From contig CAJKUC010000006.1 of NCBI GenBank assembly GCA_905203015.1, positions 1-64,000 of the forward strand: DNA of 64,000 bases, read 5' to 3'. This document shows positions 6,703-15,559 of the stretch, one piece after another (the stretch's first letter is position 1; the number at the start of each line of letters is the position of its first letter). The notes beneath the pieces were generated by a model. It had not been told where the DNA came from. It saw only the letters and a program-made list of their open reading frames with translations, and made no database searches. Origin of the DNA: an uncultured Christensenella sp. Lineage in GTDB: Bacteria; Bacillota; Clostridia; Christensenellales; Borkfalkiaceae. The position numbers and the translations under genes were made by a program.

Positions 6703-9700
6703 ATGAGTTTTTACAACGTTGTTTCAGAAAGCGAAGAAAGTACGGTTGTTAGCGAATATAAGTCGGAAGAAAAACGCTCGGACGCTTATCAATCGGAAGA
6801 AGAACTCGAAAAAGAATTTATTCATCTTTTAACGGAGATGAGTTATGAATATTTGCTTATTCATAATAAGGACGAATTACTGCCGAATCTTCGCAAAAAG
6901 TTGGAGGAACTGAATAGTTACGCATTTACCGATACCGAATGGGAGCAGTTTTATAATAACTGTATCGCGGGCAAAAACGACGGTATCGTAGAAAAAACGC
7001 GGCGTATTCAGGAAGATAACGTGCAAATTTTACACCGCGACAACGGCGAAACGAAAAATATTACGTTGTTCGATAAAAAGAATATCCACAATAATAAGTT
7101 GCAGGTTATCCATCAATACGAGGAAAACGGCGGGAATTATAAAAACCGTTACGACGTTACCGTGCTCGTAAACGGATTGCCGCTTATACATATCGAATTA
7201 AAGCGCCGCGGCGTGAATATAAGGGAAGCGTTTAATCAAATCGACCGCTATCAGCGCGATAGTTTTTGGGTGAACGGCGGGCTTTTCGAATACGTTCAGA
7301 TTTTCGTTATATCTAACGGAACGAACACGAAATATTATTCCAACACGACGAGATACAATCATATTAAGGAAATGAATTCCGAGAGAAAGGGCAAAACGAG
7401 CAATTCTTTTGAATTTACTTCCTTTTGGGCGGATGAGAAAAATCGAATTATTCCCGACCTTATCGATTTTACCAAGACTTTTTTTGCAAAGCATACGATA
7501 TTGAATATTTTGGCGAAATATTGCGTGTTTACTTCCGAAAACATGCTTTTGGTTATGCGCCCGTATCAGATTGTAGCGACTGAAAAAATATTAAATAGAA
7601 TACAAATCTCGTATAACTATAAAAAATACGGAAGCGTTGCGGGCGGCGGATATATCTGGCATACGACGGGTAGCGGAAAAACGCTTACTTCGTTCAAAAC
7701 GGCTCAACTTGCAAGCAAACTGCCGTATATAGAAAAAGTTTTGTTCGTTGTTGACAGAAAAGACCTTGACTATCAGACGATGAAAGAATACGATCGTTTT
7801 GAAAAGGGGGCGGCGAACAGCAACGTTTCGACGGCGGTATTAAAACGGCAACTCGAAGACGATAAATCGAAGATTATCATCACAACGATACAAAAATTAA
7901 GTACTTTTGTAAAGAAGAATATTGGACACGCCGTATTCGATAAGCAAATCGTTATTATTTTCGACGAGTGCCATCGTTCGCAATTCGGCGATATGCACAA
8001 GGCGATTACGAAATATTTCAAGAAATATTATCTTTTCGGGTTTACGGGTACGCCGATTTTTGCCGTGAACGCAGGGGTTTCTAAAAATCCGAATCTGCGC
8101 ACGACAGAGCAGGCGTTCGGCGATAAATTGCATACTTATACTATCGTTGACGCTATCAACGATAAAAACGTTTTGCCGTTCCGCGTGGATTATGTTGGAA
8201 AAGTGAATCAGGATCCTGAAATGGAAGATAAAGAAGTATGGGATATTGACCGCGAAAAGGCATATCTTGCGCCCGAAAGAATATCGAAAGTCGTTGCGTA
8301 TATTTTGGAACATTTCGCGCAGAAAACGAAGCGTGATAAAGGGTACCAGTTCAGGCAGCTTGTGAACGTGGAAGAGGTCGCCAAGGCGAAAAACGGACTC
8401 GATACGCAAGAGATTAAAAATAAAACGTTTGTAAAAGGGTTTAACTCGATTTTAGCGGTTTCTTCTGTTGAAGCGGCAAGGCTTTACTATGCCGAATTTC
8501 AAAAACAGATGAAAGCGCACCCCGAACAGGCGATAAAAATCGCTACGATTTATTCTTTTGCGCCGAACGAAGAGGAAGACAACGGATTTTTTGGGGAAGA
8601 AAATTCGGACGATACGAGCGCGCTCGATTCGTCTTCGCGCGACTTTTTAGATGGCGCGATTAAGGAGTATAACGCCTATTTCGGGACGAATTACGATACT
8701 TCGGCGGATAAGTTTCCGAATTATTATAAAGACGTATCGTTGCGAATGAAAAACAAGGATATCGACTTGCTCATCGTTGTGAATATGTTTTTAACGGGCT
8801 TCGACGCGACGACTTTGAACACGCTTTGGGTGGATAAAAACCTGAAAATGCACGGACTCATTCAGGCGTATTCGAGAACGAACAGAATTTTGAACTCGGT
8901 TAAAACTTTCGGCAATATCGTATGTTTCCGTAATTTGCAAAAGCGTACCGACGAGGCTATTTCGCTTTTCGGCGACAGAGAGGCGGGCGGTATCGTTTTA
9001 ATGCGCGGGTTCAAAGATTATTACAACGGCTACGTTGACGAACGCGGGGATAAGCACGACGGGTTTGTGGATATGATTGCCGAACTTACCGCTAAATTTC
9101 CGCTTGAGGAAGAGCGTATAACGGGCGAAAAGGCGCAAAAAGAATTTATCGCGTTATTCGGCGCGGTGCTTAGAATGCGCAATCTTTTAACCGCATTTGA
9201 TGATTTTGAGGGAAAAGAAATTCTTTCGGAAAGAGATTTGCAAGATTATTTAGGTCGGTATCAAGATCTTCGCGACGAGTGGAAGAAAAAGAGAGAGAAC
9301 GAAGAGAAAGAAGATATTACCGACGACGTTGTATTCGAACTCGAACTCGTAAAGCAGATTGAAATAAATATCGATTATATTCTGATACTCGTTACGAAAT
9401 ATCACGATTCGCATTGCAACGACAAAGAAACGTTAATTACGATACAAAAATCTATCGACGCAAGCCCCGAACTGCGCAGTAAAAAGGCTTTGATCGAAAA
9501 CTTTATCGACGGGATAAACGACGTTGACGACGTTATGGCGGAATGGCATTCCTACATAGCGGCGGAAAAAGAAAAGCAATTAAACGAAATTATTGCCGAA
9601 GAAAAACTGAAAGAGGACGAAACGAAAAAATTTGTGGATAACGCGATTGCGGACGGCGAAATGCGCACGACGGGAACGGATATCGATAAACTTATGCCGC

Positions 9701-9795
9701 CGATTTCAAGGTTCGGAAACACCAATCGCGAAAAGAAAAAGCAGACGATCATTGAAAAATTGAAAGCATTTTTCGAGCGTTTCTTCGGCGTGTGA
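6703..9795 (+). CDS. hsdR: Type I restriction endonuclease motor subunit, EcoR124I type
   Basis: ATP-dependent DNA translocase and nuclease of the type I complex, 1030 aa against about 1038 for EcoR124I HsdR. The N-terminal nuclease domain carries D151, E165 and K167 (YDVTV and IELK), the same residue numbers as the PD-(D/E)XK site of EcoR124I. Helicase motifs follow: Walker A TTGSGKT (321-327), DECH (421-424), FTGTP, and later MFLTGFD and QAYSRTNR. The C-terminal helical domain binds the methyltransferase core. AGGAG lies eight bases before the ATG. Nothing indicates inactivation, so the locus should restrict if HsdS is functional. The DUF559 gene and repeats separate it from hsdS. Confidence 0.97.
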   Translation: MSFYNVVSESEESTVVSEYKSEEKRSDAYQSEEELEKEFIHLLTEMSYEYLLIHNKDELLPNLRKKLEELNSYAFTDTEWEQFYNNCIAGKNDGIVEKTRRIQEDNVQILHRDNGETKNITLFDKKNIHNNKLQVIHQYEENGGNYKNRYDVTVLVNGLPLIHIELKRRGVNIREAFNQIDRYQRDSFWVNGGLFEYVQIFVISNGTNTKYYSNTTRYNHIKEMNSERKGKTSNSFEFTSFWADEKNRIIPDLIDFTKTFFAKHTILNILAKYCVFTSENMLLVMRPYQIVATEKILNRIQISYNYKKYGSVAGGGYIWHTTGSGKTLTSFKTAQLASKLPYIEKVLFVVDRKDLDYQTMKEYDRFEKGAANSNVSTAVLKRQLEDDKSKIIITTIQKLSTFVKKNIGHAVFDKQIVIIFDECHRSQFGDMHKAITKYFKKYYLFGFTGTPIFAVNAGVSKNPNLRTTEQAFGDKLHTYTIVDAINDKNVLPFRVDYVGKVNQDPEMEDKEVWDIDREKAYLAPERISKVVAYILEHFAQKTKRDKGYQFRQLVNVEEVAKAKNGLDTQEIKNKTFVKGFNSILAVSSVEAARLYYAEFQKQMKAHPEQAIKIATIYSFAPNEEEDNGFFGEENSDDTSALDSSSRDFLDGAIKEYNAYFGTNYDTSADKFPNYYKDVSLRMKNKDIDLLIVVNMFLTGFDATTLNTLWVDKNLKMHGLIQAYSRTNRILNSVKTFGNIVCFRNLQKRTDEAISLFGDREAGGIVLMRGFKDYYNGYVDERGDKHDGFVDMIAELTAKFPLEEERITGEKAQKEFIALFGAVLRMRNLLTAFDDFEGKEILSERDLQDYLGRYQDLRDEWKKKRENEEKEDITDDVVFELELVKQIEINIDYILILVTKYHDSHCNDKETLITIQKSIDASPELRSKKALIENFIDGINDVDDVMAEWHSYIAAEKEKQLNEIIAEEKLKEDETKKFVDNAIADGEMRTTGTDIDKLMPPISRFGNTNREKKKQTIIEKLKAFFERFFGV

Positions 9796-9836
9796 GAGTA
9801 AGCATGTTTGCCAGTGGGAAAAGAGAGGTTTAAACT

Positions 9837-10976
9837 ATGGCGGATACTCCGAAAGCATATAAACTGAATAAGGAAAAACAGGCGGCGGAGGAAAACGGGA
9901 AGTTTCTGTATTATTTTTATGACCGCAAAAAACTGACGTCGGTTGCGCTTCCCGAAGAGCAGTTCGATAAACTCGTGGAGATGGACAGGGAGTATTATAA
10001 TCTCGAACGCCGTGAACACGATCATAAAACGGCGTTCAAAAAGTCTGCAAATGCCAACGGCTATAAGAAAATCGATATAGAAAAAGACGATTTCGGACAA
10101 ACCCCGGAGGAAGATCCGGATGACGACGATGTTTCCGGCGCGGACTTTACCTATAAAATTCACAAGCAGTGCGATATCGATAAAAAAGTTGCCGCGCTTT
10201 CGCCTGACGACCGGACGATTTGCCAAATGTATTATGTGGACGGTTTCAGACAGGCGGAAATTGCGGAAGAACTGGGCAAAACGCAAGGTTACGTCGCAAA
10301 ACGGTTGATGAAAATCGGCGACGCATTGCAGGAAAACAAAACCGCCGAGGATCGCGCGAACGCCCAGTGGGAGAAATTTCTGCGTAAATTCCGTACGGAT
10401 GACGACGAAGATATTTTGTGGGATATGTTTTTGTATCTGCTGCCCGTTGAGGAGCAGACGGATATTGCAAGCTGGTTTTACAGTTATCGCGAATTTTATA
10501 AATTCGGGCTGTCGTATCTCATAATTCGCCCGTTCGATAAGATAATCGATTCTACCGAATTCGGGAACAGAATGAACGATTTGCCTTATCACAGCCGTTA
10601 TATGTATTACGAAATTTTCGACGGACAGGTAGAAGAACTGCAATGGCTGTATCTTGCGCTTTGCGAAGAGGTGGAGCACCGTAAGAAAACTTTTCCGCAG
10701 AAGCCTGCGGGAACGAATTTCGAAAAGATTTTTCAGAAAGCGGAAGAAATCTGCAAGCGACTCGAAATGACGGCAGAGGAATTTGTTAACGAGCGATTTA
10801 TACCGAAAGAAGCGGAAAAGCGCGGGAAACGCTACAAAGATTACAGACGAAAATATCAGAATATCGTTGTGGCGGACGAAAACGACGCGCGCCCGATAGA
10901 AGAACAACTTCGGGATATATTCGGAGACGGTCCGATACCGGAATTTTCTAACCCGGAATTCCGCAAGAAAAAATAA
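9837..10976 (+). CDS. Sigma-70 region 4-like HTH protein
   Basis: A 379-aa soluble, acidic protein. Around residues 118-160 it has a sigma region 4-type segment: LSPDDRTICQMYYVDGF then QAEIAEELGKTQGYVAKRL, the usual sigma4 helix-turn-helix. No region 2 is visible, so it is unlikely to be a complete sigma factor. Such proteins are common near the regulatory end of Firmicutes mobile elements and may control element genes. Residues 1-115 contain an acidic low-complexity stretch (EEDPDDDD), and the C-terminal 200 residues are of unknown fold. AGAGAGG precedes the ATG. It follows hsdR by 41 bp and starts the mobile-element gene block. Confidence 0.65.
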   Translation: MADTPKAYKLNKEKQAAEENGKFLYYFYDRKKLTSVALPEEQFDKLVEMDREYYNLERREHDHKTAFKKSANANGYKKIDIEKDDFGQTPEEDPDDDDVSGADFTYKIHKQCDIDKKVAALSPDDRTICQMYYVDGFRQAEIAEELGKTQGYVAKRLMKIGDALQENKTAEDRANAQWEKFLRKFRTDDDEDILWDMFLYLLPVEEQTDIASWFYSYREFYKFGLSYLIIRPFDKIIDSTEFGNRMNDLPYHSRYMYYEIFDGQVEELQWLYLALCEEVEHRKKTFPQKPAGTNFEKIFQKAEEICKRLEMTAEEFVNERFIPKEAEKRGKRYKDYRRKYQNIVVADENDARPIEEQLRDIFGDGPIPEFSNPEFRKKK

Positions 10977-11066
10977 TTTAAAAAATTTTTTATATTCCGG
11001 AATATTTTCGGCGTTTTATTCGCTTGATAGGTGTAAAACTTTTTTGCAGTCAGGAGGAACATTAAA

Positions 11067-11918
11067 ATGCAAAACAAAATTAAAGTGTTTGAAAATAAGC
11101 AGGTGCGGACGTTATGGAACGCAGACGAAGAAGAATGGTATTTTTCCGTCGTAGACGTATGCAACGTTCTGGCGGATTCCTCAAGTAAAGATCCGGGCGC
11201 ATACTGGCGCAAACTGAAACAACGCTTAAAAAATGAAGGAAGCGAGGTCGTGACAAATTGTCACGGACTGAAAATGCAGGCAGCCGATGGGAAATATTAC
11301 AAGACCGATTGTCTTGATACGAAAGGCGTTTTGCGGCTTGTGCAGTCGATTCCGTCGCCGAAAGCGGAGCCGTTCAAAATGTGGCTGGCACAGGTTGGAA
11401 GCGAACGGCTTGACGAAATAGCCGATCCCGAAAAGGCGATACTTCGCGGCGCGGATTTTTACCGAGCAAAAGGTTATACTGAGGGGTGGATCAATCAACG
11501 CCTGCAGACGATAGAAATGCGTAAAGAACTGACCGACGAGTGGAAATCGCGCGGAATAGAGCAGGAAAAAGATTACGCGATTTTAACGAACGAAATGACA
11601 AAGGCGTGGAGCGGCTTATCCGTTAAAGAATATAAAAAACTTAAAGGGCTGAAAAAAGAAAATCTGCGCGATAATATGACGAATATCGAACTCGTTCTGA
11701 ATATGCTTGCGGAGGTTACGACGACGGCGATATCGAAACGGGAACAGCCCGACACGTTTGAAGAAAGTAAAACGATTGCAAAACGCGGCGGAAAAGTAGC
11801 AAAAAATGCAAGAACGGATATTGAAAGTCAGTTGGGACAATCGGTAATTTCTCCGCTCAATGCGAGCGACAAACCTGCGCTTGAAGTGAAAACGGATAGC
11901 GACGAGGAAAAAGATTAA
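11067..11918 (+). CDS. BRO-N domain protein (phage antirepressor-like)
   Basis: A 283-aa protein. The first 110 residues form a BRO-N domain: VFENKQVRTLWNADEEEWYFSV, VDVCNVLADSS, a central SEVVTNCHGLKM loop, YKTDCLDTKGVLRLVQSI and FKMWLAQVG. BRO-N proteins are DNA-binding antirepressors in phages and mobile elements. The C-terminal part (about 120-230) has the FYRAKGYTEGWINQRLQTI pattern found in a common clostridial subgroup, and the tail is acidic. AGGAGG lies nine bases upstream of the ATG. It probably modulates element gene expression or responds to damage, as related DinD-like proteins do; this is inference. Confidence 0.8.
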   Translation: MQNKIKVFENKQVRTLWNADEEEWYFSVVDVCNVLADSSSKDPGAYWRKLKQRLKNEGSEVVTNCHGLKMQAADGKYYKTDCLDTKGVLRLVQSIPSPKAEPFKMWLAQVGSERLDEIADPEKAILRGADFYRAKGYTEGWINQRLQTIEMRKELTDEWKSRGIEQEKDYAILTNEMTKAWSGLSVKEYKKLKGLKKENLRDNMTNIELVLNMLAEVTTTAISKREQPDTFEESKTIAKRGGKVAKNARTDIESQLGQSVISPLNASDKPALEVKTDSDEEKD

Positions 11919-11945
11919 AACCGCTTTATAATTGGGGGAAATGTA

Positions 11946-12458
11946 ATGGATAAGATAGAAGAATTATTAAAAGACCCGAAGACGGACTTGCAAAAACAAG
12001 CATTAACAGATAAGTCTTATAAAAAAACGCCAAACAATCAGGACTGTAAAATAAATTTTGAACTGGCAACATACGGCGATGCAATCTTGAAATGTGTATT
12101 GTGTAAAATCTACTTTGAAAGGGAAGATGAAGATAATTTCGGGTTCAAAGGTAAGTTAACCGAGTGGAAAAAACAATATGAAAGCGATGAAGTTTTAGTG
12201 CGGGTTGTTGCGAAGCATTATAAATTGCTGAAATTTCTCAAATACGATAAAAAGGGAAACGGTAAGCCCAAAGAGCAAAAGCCGCGGAACTATAAACATA
12301 AAGGACAAAACGATAAAGACAGGCACAAATACATCGCGACCGCAATGGAGGCGTGCATTGCCGCAGTGTATATAGAAAACGGCGAAAATGAAGTCATTGA
12401 AATCGTAAAAAAATGGATACGATGGATTGACAAAGAGACAAATTCTTCAGATACATAA
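11946..12458 (+). CDS. RNase III-domain-like protein, no dsRNA-binding domain
   Basis: A 170-aa protein with two segments like the RNase III signature: FELATYGDAILK (about residues 38-49), corresponding to the ERLEFLGDAVL helix, and ATAMEACIAAVYIENG (about 131-146), corresponding to the second metal-binding helix. The C-terminal IVKKWI matches the family's last helix. No dsRNA-binding domain follows. By simple alignment the GD aspartate and the ME glutamate are kept, but two other usual acidic residues appear replaced by A and T, so catalysis is uncertain. It follows the BRO-N gene by 27 bp and is closed by two terminators. Mini-III-like or purely structural roles are alternatives. Confidence 0.55.
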   Translation: MDKIEELLKDPKTDLQKQALTDKSYKKTPNNQDCKINFELATYGDAILKCVLCKIYFEREDEDNFGFKGKLTEWKKQYESDEVLVRVVAKHYKLLKFLKYDKKGNGKPKEQKPRNYKHKGQNDKDRHKYIATAMEACIAAVYIENGENEVIEIVKKWIRWIDKETNSSDT

Positions 12459-12487
12459 ATTGTGAAAATACAACTAAATAGAAAATG

Positions 12488-12523
12488 AAAAGGAAGCCGG
12501 ATAAAAGTCTGACTTCCTTTTTG
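12488..12523 (+). terminator. Intrinsic terminator 1 after RNase III-like gene
   Basis: AAAAGGAAG (12488-12496) pairs with CTTCCTTTT (12513-12521), followed by T. Confidence 0.6.
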
Positions 12524-12529
12524 TATGCG

Positions 12530-12558
12530 ATTGTCGAAAGAAGTTCCGACAATTTTTT
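12530..12558 (+). terminator. Intrinsic terminator 2 after RNase III-like gene
   Basis: ATTGTCG (12530-12536) pairs with CGACAAT (12547-12553), followed directly by a T tract. Just beyond it, ATG 12581 begins a 10-codon peptide with an AAAGGAG site. It may be a leader to the next gene, but nothing else supports that. Confidence 0.65.
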
Positions 12559-12658
12559 ATTTTTAACAAAGGAGCGAAAAATGAAAAATTACAATCGGTA
12601 TCGCCCGCCGTGAACGGACGAAAAACAAATATAAAGGAACAAAAAACGAGGAGGATAA

Positions 12659-13372
12659 ATGGAAGAAAAAAGATTAAAACAATTTACGTTTTACGATTTG
12701 TATTACGAGGCTTTGAAAGGGCTTCCCGACGAAGCGGCGGGAAGAATGGCGAAAAACATCTGCAAATTTATGTTGACAAACGAAGAGGTCCCGGAGCCGC
12801 AGGACGACAGAGAAAATTTTTTCTGGAGCAATATCAAGGACGTTCTCGAAAAGGTTAAACGAATAGAAGAAAGCGGACGCAAACCTAAAAATCTCAATGA
12901 AAAGATGCCGCATTTTGTGTTTATTGATACTTACGACAAGGCGCTGAAACTGATGACGGATGCGGAAAGCGGGCAGTATATAAAAGCAATCTGCGAGTAT
13001 ATGTTTTTCGGGACGGAACGGAAAATGAAACCGCCTGTCGCTATGTATTTTTCGTTCGCGAAAAAGAAACTGGAATTATCCCGGAAAAGAAAATCGTCGG
13101 GCAGTAAAGGCGGCGTGGCAGCGCGTGTAAAGGTATCGGATAAAGAGATTTCAAAGGCAACCGAAAAGAAAAATCAATATGTTTCGTTCGATGATTTCAT
13201 GGCGGAAAATCCGAAGATAAAAAACGATTTATATGCTTCGAGGATGCATTTGCTGGACGGGGTAAATTGGATGAAACTGGATTGCGGGCTGGAGAAAAGC
13301 AACTATAAAGATTGCGACAGTCTGTATCGGATTTTAATGCATAAAGAGGAGATAATGAACAATGCATGGTAA
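12659..13372 (+). CDS. DUF6291-like protein with two tandem modules
   Basis: A 237-aa protein containing the same short module twice. Copy one (about 8-65) reads FTFYDLYYEALKGLPDE and GRMAKNICKFM. Copy two (about 82-140) reads FVFIDTYDKALKLM and GQYIKAICEYMFFG. This F.FY..YEA...L....G....AI..Y pattern is that of DUF6291, found beside replication or mobilization genes of Firmicutes phages and plasmids. A basic linker (SRKRKSSGSKGG) follows, then an unknown C-terminal region. GAGGAGG precedes the ATG. It is the first gene of the mobilization operon and overlaps the next small ORF. A replication-accessory role is plausible but unproven. Confidence 0.6.
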   Translation: MEEKRLKQFTFYDLYYEALKGLPDEAAGRMAKNICKFMLTNEEVPEPQDDRENFFWSNIKDVLEKVKRIEESGRKPKNLNEKMPHFVFIDTYDKALKLMTDAESGQYIKAICEYMFFGTERKMKPPVAMYFSFAKKKLELSRKRKSSGSKGGVAARVKVSDKEISKATEKKNQYVSFDDFMAENPKIKNDLYASRMHLLDGVNWMKLDCGLEKSNYKDCDSLYRILMHKEEIMNNAW

Positions 13373-13580
13373 TAAAAAGAACGGAGTAAACCGTGAAGCA
13401 AAAACGGAGCAAAATACGGTAAAACCGAAGCAGGTTAAGAAAATGCAGTCTTCGCCTCATTTTGTGTTACGGAAAGCGGCACAGCCGCCTTTCGTTTACG
13501 AGAGCAAGAATACAAGGGAAAAGGAGGAAAATTTTGTCCGGAACGCCGGTAATATTCAACGTGGCATATACGCCGTATAA
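13362..13580 (+). CDS. Small basic protein preceding the relaxase
   Basis: A 72-residue reading frame that overlaps the end of the DUF6291-like gene by 11 bp and the relaxase start by 47 bp. AGGAG about ten bases upstream supports translation. The sequence is basic and polar, rich in K, N and Q, without a recognised domain. The overlaps suggest translational coupling, and it may be a relaxosome accessory. It could also be only the spacer between two genes, so confidence is modest. Confidence 0.35.
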   Translation: MHGNKKNGVNREAKTEQNTVKPKQVKKMQSSPHFVLRKAAQPPFVYESKNTREKEENFVRNAGNIQRGIYAV

Positions 13581-14856
13581 ACTGAAAAAGGGTTCGACCG
13601 AAAAAGAGATAAAAGCCCACGCGGAAAAACGCGCGTATTACGATTTTACGGGCGATACGAATTATCTCAGGTATATGACGACCGAGGGAAAACTGACGGG
13701 AAACGAATCCAAAAAATTCACGATGCTCGATTATCTGCAAAAATCCACGGGCGTGTTCAATGGCGACGGAATGATAAGTAAGGACGAATTAAAAGAAATG
13801 AAACGACGGCTGAAAGAAAACAAAGGCAACATCTGGAGCGGGTTCGTATCCTTCGATGAAGAAAATTCCACAAAGATAGATGCGCCCGAAAAGTGTATCG
13901 CGCTTATAAAAAAGACGTTCAACGAATTCTTTCGCGATATGGGACTGGATCCTCGCGAAATCGATTTGATATGCGCTTTGCATCTGGACAGACCGTCGCA
14001 CCTGCATTTTCATTTCGAGTTTTACGAAAAACGTCCGTGGCTGAAAAACAAGCGCGCCGCCGGATATAAATACCGAAGCAAGGGCAAAGTGCCGATACAA
14101 GCCATAGACAATATGGTGGAGCGGCTGACTTCTTATACGATAGACGACGAGCTGAAAAAACGCTCGGACGAAGCGAGAAGCGCGTTATATAAACGGAAAG
14201 ATTTTTCGGAAGCGCTATGCCGCGACGTGGCGACCAAGAAGATGAAAGAACTTGCGGAAAAAATTCCGCCGACGGCTTCGTTTCAGTACGGCAAAAAAGA
14301 TATGGCTGAGTATCGTCGTGAGATTGACGGAATTGTGGAAGCGGTTGCGATGGTGGACGAGGACGTATGCGCCGCCGACAGCGCGTTCAGGGCAGAGCTT
14401 ATGCGAAAAGAAACCGCGCTGAAAAGTATTATGGGGAAATATTACGCCAAAAGAATGAAAGATGACGGCGTTTTCAAAGAGGAAATGACGAACGCTTCCG
14501 AATTTTTCGGGCTGAAACACATCCGGACGATAGACAGACTGGAATGGGATTATCGCAGGCGACTCGGAAACATCGTTCTTAAAAAGGTGAAGTACATACA
14601 GGAGAATACCTATAAGTATAATCGGGCAAAAAAGAGAAAAGCCAACGATAAGTCGATTAAACGCCATATCGCCGTGTCAGATAATAAAATCGGCAGGGAA
14701 CTTTCTAACTTTTTCGGTTCGGTTTTCGATTTGTTTATACCCGAAACGCAAGCCTATTCAAACCGTTTGCGGGAGATAGAACGCGAAATGAAGGAAGAAA
14801 AAGAAAAGGAAGAGCGCGAAGCCGCAGCGAAAAACAATTATTATAACAGCAGATGA
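13534..14856 (+). CDS. mobL: MobL-type relaxase
   Basis: DNA-nicking relaxase that would start conjugative mobilization at oriT, 440 aa. I place the start at TTG 13534 because AAGGAGG (13521-13527) precedes it; the longer reading from 13462 overlaps an upstream ORF. The N-terminal catalytic domain (about 1-200) has Y27/Y28 in AYYDFTGD as candidate catalytic tyrosines and the three-histidine motif H156-L-H158-F-H160 preceded by ALHLDRPS. The order (TNYLRYM, then DYLQKSTGVFNGDG, SGFVSFD, the histidine motif) matches MobL/MobP relaxases. The C-terminal half is basic and coiled-coil-prone. No coupling protein or VirB4 is present nearby, so a helper conjugation system would be needed. Confidence 0.85.
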   Translation: MSGTPVIFNVAYTPYKLKKGSTEKEIKAHAEKRAYYDFTGDTNYLRYMTTEGKLTGNESKKFTMLDYLQKSTGVFNGDGMISKDELKEMKRRLKENKGNIWSGFVSFDEENSTKIDAPEKCIALIKKTFNEFFRDMGLDPREIDLICALHLDRPSHLHFHFEFYEKRPWLKNKRAAGYKYRSKGKVPIQAIDNMVERLTSYTIDDELKKRSDEARSALYKRKDFSEALCRDVATKKMKELAEKIPPTASFQYGKKDMAEYRREIDGIVEAVAMVDEDVCAADSAFRAELMRKETALKSIMGKYYAKRMKDDGVFKEEMTNASEFFGLKHIRTIDRLEWDYRRRLGNIVLKKVKYIQENTYKYNRAKKRKANDKSIKRHIAVSDNKIGRELSNFFGSVFDLFIPETQAYSNRLREIEREMKEEKEKEEREAAAKNNYYNSR

Positions 14857-14885
14857 GGTTTGCCCTTCATTTTAGGGCAGACCTC
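14855..14885 (+). repeat. Inverted repeat after the relaxase gene
   Basis: GAGGTTTGCCCT pairs with AGGGCAGACCTC with one mismatch and a 7-base loop. It overlaps the relaxase stop codon and has no T tract, so it is not a typical terminator. AAGGAGGGG and a 4-codon ORF (ATG 14901) follow. It could be part of an origin of transfer. The rest of 14886-14989 shows nothing else. Confidence 0.5.
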
Positions 14886-14989
14886 GGAAAGGAGGGGAAA
14901 ATGACATTTAATTAAAATCGAAAAATAAAGAAAACGAACTTTTACATTCGAGCCATAAAAAATTTTCTGGTTTTTCTTGCGAAAACAGC

Positions 14990-15018
14990 TTGACAAATAC
15001 AGATTCGGATGCTATCGT
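14990..15018 (+). promoter_or_regulatory. Promoter of the tnpV operon
   Basis: TTGACA (14990-14995), 17-bp spacer, TATCGT (15013-15018). It is followed by GGAGGTGG and the ATG at 15054. Confidence 0.6.
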
Positions 15019-15028
15019 ATTGATACGA
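15015..15028 (+). promoter_or_regulatory. Operator-like palindrome over the tnpV promoter -10
   Basis: TCGTAT-TG-ATACGA is a perfect dyad overlapping the -10 and start-site region. It is a likely binding site for a repressor; the RHH protein at 15560 is one candidate. Confidence 0.4.
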
Positions 15029-15053
15029 CGAAAGAAAATCGGAGGTGGAACTT

Positions 15054-15410
15054 ATGAACAAAGCAAAAGTAATGCGAAAAGCGGAAGCGGGCGAGGGGTT
15101 GACCGTAGCGGAAATCAAAGTTTATCAAAAGGCTGTTAAACCTGGAAGGCACGTTTACGGTAAATACGGAACGCTTACTAAACAGTATTTGGAGGATAAA
15201 GGAATCGATTGGACGATTGCGAATCTTCCCGAATACCTGCACGGCGTAGATAAAGCTGCCGATGAACTGTACGAAACGATGTATGAGAAGTTCTCGAAAG
15301 AAGAGCGTTTCAAAAGGTCGGCAGACTTTATGGAAAACCTGAAAAGGGAAACGGAAATGCAACGGCTTATCGAAGAAGAAATCTTAAATGAAATTGTTTA
15401 TGTAAAATAA
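15054..15410 (+). CDS. tnpV: TnpV-family transposon-encoded protein
   Basis: A 118-aa protein of the TnpV family, found in Tn4451-like and related clostridial mobile elements near serine recombinases. The diagnostic part is GRHVYGKYGTLTKQYLEDK and NLPEYLHGVDKAADELYETM (residues about 38-80), and the C-terminus is charged and helical. I chose ATG 15054 because GGAGG at 15041-15045 sits at ideal spacing; an upstream in-frame start at 15045 would overlap that site. Its biochemical role is not established; an HTH-like or accessory function in element excision is usually supposed. It heads a short operon with a membrane peptide and an RHH protein. Confidence 0.8.
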   Translation: MNKAKVMRKAEAGEGLTVAEIKVYQKAVKPGRHVYGKYGTLTKQYLEDKGIDWTIANLPEYLHGVDKAADELYETMYEKFSKEERFKRSADFMENLKRETEMQRLIEEEILNEIVYVK

Positions 15411-15423
15411 CGGAGTTGTCAAT

Positions 15424-15546
15424 ATGAAAGCATTAAAAATCGTAGGAACTATCGGCAGATTTGCGTTGGCAGGCGTGCTTATTGCAGGACATTTCGTAAT
15501 GAACATCATAGGCACGTTGATTTGTGCCATTACTTCACAAGGCTAA
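15424..15546 (+). CDS. 40-residue membrane peptide of the mobile element
   Basis: ATG 15424 to TAA 15546 encodes 40 residues. After MKALKIVGTIGRF the rest is hydrophobic (ALAGVLIAGHFVMNIIGTLICAI cut by few polar residues), a single membrane-spanning helix. CGGAG lies upstream. It sits between tnpV and the RHH gene in the same direction with short gaps, so it is likely a genuine co-transcribed gene. The function is unknown; small membrane peptides at this position could be toxins or act at the membrane during mobilization, but nothing here decides. Confidence 0.5.
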   Translation: MKALKIVGTIGRFALAGVLIAGHFVMNIIGTLICAITSQG

Positions 15547-15559
15547 TACGGAGGTTTTT

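Noticed and set aside
9552..10907. Long minus-strand frame (451 codons) opposite the sigma-like gene
   Set aside because: Low-complexity F/I/R-rich translation typical of the antisense of a coding strand; no ribosome site, and it overlaps two well-supported genes.
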